The position numbers and the translations under genes were made by a program. The notes under the pieces were generated by a model. The model saw only the letters and a list, made by a program, of their open reading frames with translations. It did not search any database and had not been told where the DNA came from. Below, one piece after another: positions 5,320 through 9,236 of a stretch of DNA of 9,236 bases. Every line of letters starts with the position of its first letter. Within the stretch, counting starts at the first letter, position 1. The DNA lies in the NCBI GenBank assembly GCA_030531135.1, contig JAUNOJ010000061.1:1-9236 (forward strand). The letters run 5' to 3'. Origin of the DNA: Sutterellaceae bacterium. Its GTDB lineage: Bacteria; Pseudomonadota; Gammaproteobacteria; Burkholderiales; Burkholderiaceae_F.

Positions 5320-6273
5320 TTATTCGGAATCGTTTGCGTGATCGGCCACATTCGTGATGCCGAAGGGAACGAGCACGCTCGGAATGTTTTTCGATGTCAG
5401 TTCTAGATGTCGCAATTGATCGTCAAAGAAAATATGCGGTTGTAATGCATCCAAAATTCGATTCTTAGGCAGTCCGTCGAGTAAGAACAGTTCTGCCGCA
5501 CTCATGCCCAAGCTTTTGAGCGTGGTGATCAAGCGTTGTTCGCTTGGTGCGCCGCGCGCCGTGACGATGGAAATGCGAATTGCCGGTTTGTAGTACGGAT
5601 CGTTTTTGCCGCGCTCGGCATCCAAAGCTTGAAATTGAGCCAACTTGGTAAAAAGTTTATGCAGCGGACCGGGCCCGTGCGGCGTTTCTTTGTTGGTGAT
5701 TTCAAAGCGCTGGAAACCGCTTAAGCCTTCTTTTTGGAACTCTCTTTCGGCTTCGTCGTCAATGATGACGCCGTCGAAGTCAAAAGCGATTCGGAGTTCG
5801 TTGCCGTCATCGTCGTTGCCTCTTGTTTTGGATGCGACGGGTAAAACCAGACCGGCGGGCTGTCCCAACCGAATGGCACGCATGACATTTTCCTTGTTAG
5901 CGCTCAAAAAGAGCGACGCGTCAAAGGCTTGCAAATAAGGAAAGGTCGACTGACCCGAGGTAAAAGCTCCGGCTTTGATGGGTAGGTTATAGTGTCGGCA
6001 CGATGAGAAAAAGCGTTGCCCCGTCTCGGGAGAGTTGCGACTTAAGACAACCACTCTGAAGGGTTCTTGTTCCGGAAAGAGCTCATTGAGCTTCAGGAGT
6101 CTTTCGATAAAAGCAAAAGCCACGCCGGGATTGAGCGGCGTATCGATATTTTTGAGTTGATACTCGCGATAAGCGGCAATGCCTTTTTCTTCAAAAAGCA
6201 GGTGCTCTTCTTCGAGATCGAACAGAGCGCGAGAACTGACGGCAATAACGAGTTGATTATCTGTCGTTTTCAT
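5320..6273 (-). CDS. 5'-nucleotidase family protein (PF06189 type, HAD-like)
   Basis: This protein is related to cytosolic 5'-nucleotidase I, which removes phosphate from nucleoside monophosphates. The 317-residue product has the family N-terminus LVIAVSSRALFDLEEEH (8-24), TPLNPGVAFAFIERLL (45-60), VVVLSRNSPETGQR (74-87), FTSGQSTFPYLQAFDASLFLSA (104-125) and SIVTARGAPSEQRL (235-248). The HAD-type motif FDFDGVI is at 165-171, with Asp166 and Asp168 as likely catalytic residues, and an acidic FFDDQ is at 282-286. The cytoplasmic location is inferred from the absence of a signal peptide. The ATG at 6273 is chosen because homologous sequence begins there; the frame extends upstream to a TTG at 6381 inside gyrB, but that part looks unrelated. 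The start codon directly follows the T-tract of the gyrB terminator and no ribosome binding site is visible. It is probably cotranscribed with the FadH-like gene. The natural substrate cannot be told from sequence. Confidence 0.82.
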   Translation of the reverse strand: MKTTDNQLVIAVSSRALFDLEEEHLLFEEKGIAAYREYQLKNIDTPLNPGVAFAFIERLLKLNELFPEQEPFRVVVLSRNSPETGQRFFSSCRHYNLPIKAGAFTSGQSTFPYLQAFDASLFLSANKENVMRAIRLGQPAGLVLPVASKTRGNDDDGNELRIAFDFDGVIIDDEAEREFQKEGLSGFQRFEITNKETPHGPGPLHKLFTKLAQFQALDAERGKNDPYYKPAIRISIVTARGAPSEQRLITTLKSLGMSAAELFLLDGLPKNRILDALQPHIFFDDQLRHLELTSKNIPSVLVPFGITNVADHANDSE

Positions 6274-6275
6274 AA

Positions 6276-6311
6276 AAGAAAAAAGCTCGGCAAAAAGTTT
6301 TTTTGCCGAGC
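6276..6311 (-). terminator. intrinsic terminator of gyrB
   Basis: On the minus strand a perfect 12-base-pair stem (arms 6300-6311 and 6285-6296, core GCTCGGC/GCCGAGC) with a three-base loop is followed by T6, C and T4. It starts nine bases after the gyrB stop codon. The T-tract runs almost into the ATG of the 5'-nucleotidase gene at 6273. Confidence 0.9.
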
Positions 6312-6319
6312 CGAAAGGA

Positions 6320-8884
<2,565 letters not shown>

Positions 8885-8899
8885 TTATCTCGCTTTCTT

Positions 8900-8919
8900 A
8901 ACCCGTCAAAAAACGGGTT
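8900..8919. repeat. small hairpin just upstream of gyrB
   Basis: AACCCGT (8900-8906) and ACGGGTT (8913-8919) form a 7-base-pair stem with a 6-base loop, ending 21 bases before the gyrB start codon. On the minus strand it is not followed by a T-tract, so it is not a good terminator. It could influence gyrB mRNA stability or translation. Confidence 0.45.
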
Positions 8920-8934
8920 TCTGAATAAGCTGTA

Positions 8935-8965
8935 CGCCAATGCAAAGGCAATCTTCGCATTGGCG
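8935..8965. repeat. hairpin in the dnaN-gyrB gap
   Basis: CGCCAATGC (8935-8943) and GCATTGGCG (8957-8965) form a perfect 9-base-pair stem with a 13-base loop, 38 bases after the dnaN stop. There is no T-tract downstream on the minus strand. It may slow or partly end dnaN transcripts, or protect the 3' end of the dnaN mRNA. Confidence 0.5.
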
Positions 8966-9003
8966 CGGCGCAATCCATCCTTTGATTTTTGTGATTGTCG
9001 CTT

Positions 9004-9236
9004 TTAAATGCGCATCGGCATCAGAACGTAACGGAACTGTTCGCTTTCGGGCATCGTCAACAAGGTTGCGCCTTGCGCGTTGGAGAAGGAGAAACGAACT
9101 TCGTTGTTCTTGAGGTTGCCCAATACGTCCAAAAGATAGGTGACATTGAAGCCGAGATCGAGTTCTTCGTTATCGTAGTGAATGAGAATTTCTTCGACGG
9201 CTTCTTCCATTTCGGAGTTGGCGCTTTGAATTTGCA
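9004..9236 (-). CDS. dnaN: DNA polymerase III sliding clamp (beta subunit), 3' end only
   Basis: The sliding clamp encircles DNA and tethers polymerase III. Only the last 77 or so residues are in the window. The segment IQSANSEMEEAVEEI, then LDLGFNVTYLLDVLGNLKNNEVRFSFSNAQGA (17-residue core GFNVTYLLDVLGNLKNN) and the terminal YVLMPMRI match the C-terminal domain of E. coli DnaN (GFNVSYVLDVLNALK and YVVMPMRL). The frame is open to the right edge, so the gene continues outside the window. The ATG at 9210 is internal to it. The C-terminal MPMR segment lies next to the clamp's protein-binding pocket. dnaA probably lies further right, as is typical. Confidence 0.95.
   Translation of the reverse strand, partial: QIQSANSEMEEAVEEILIHYDNEELDLGFNVTYLLDVLGNLKNNEVRFSFSNAQGATLLTMPESEQFRYVLMPMRI

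Overview
The window looks like a chromosomal core region of a betaproteobacterium. GyrB, DnaN, DolP and the YbeD-family protein all read as proteobacterial. A menaquinone-type prenyltransferase (MenA) instead of a ubiquinone-only set-up, together with intermediate GC, points towards Burkholderiales such as the Sutterellaceae. That placement is an inference from gene content, not a measured result. I see no insertion sequence, phage gene, CRISPR array, tRNA or rRNA.

Layout, left to right. Positions 2-265 (+) hold the end of a YbeD/DUF493 gene, followed by menA at 291-1229 (+). A strong bidirectional terminator at 1312-1344 separates menA from two convergent minus-strand genes: dolP (1384-2049) and, upstream of it, a Crp/Fnr-like regulator (2064-2840). 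Next is a non-coding stretch of about 400 bases (2841-3249). It contains two perfect and three near-perfect DnaA boxes plus an almost pure A/T block, so it is a strong candidate for a replication origin or an origin sub-region. To its right, all genes are on the minus strand: a FadH-like flavoprotein (3250-5289), a cytosolic 5'-nucleotidase family protein (5320-6273), gyrB (6320-8878) and the 3' end of dnaN (9004 to the window edge). This is the usual dnaN-gyrB order, with dnaA presumably beyond the right edge.

The genes serve replication (dnaN, gyrB, origin), respiratory quinone synthesis (menA), outer-membrane maintenance (dolP), nucleotide turnover (5'-nucleotidase) and an unassigned redox-like function. 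The most interesting points are two. First, the DnaA-box cluster lies on the far side of gyrB, so dnaN and gyrB would be transcribed towards it. Second, the FadH-like protein keeps the full-length two-part fold but appears to have lost all four Fe-S cysteines, the catalytic Tyr and His, a probable FMN-phosphate Arg and the glycines of its second nucleotide-binding motif. It may be a repurposed enzyme or a pseudoenzyme. The family comparisons were made by eye from memory of the E. coli relatives.
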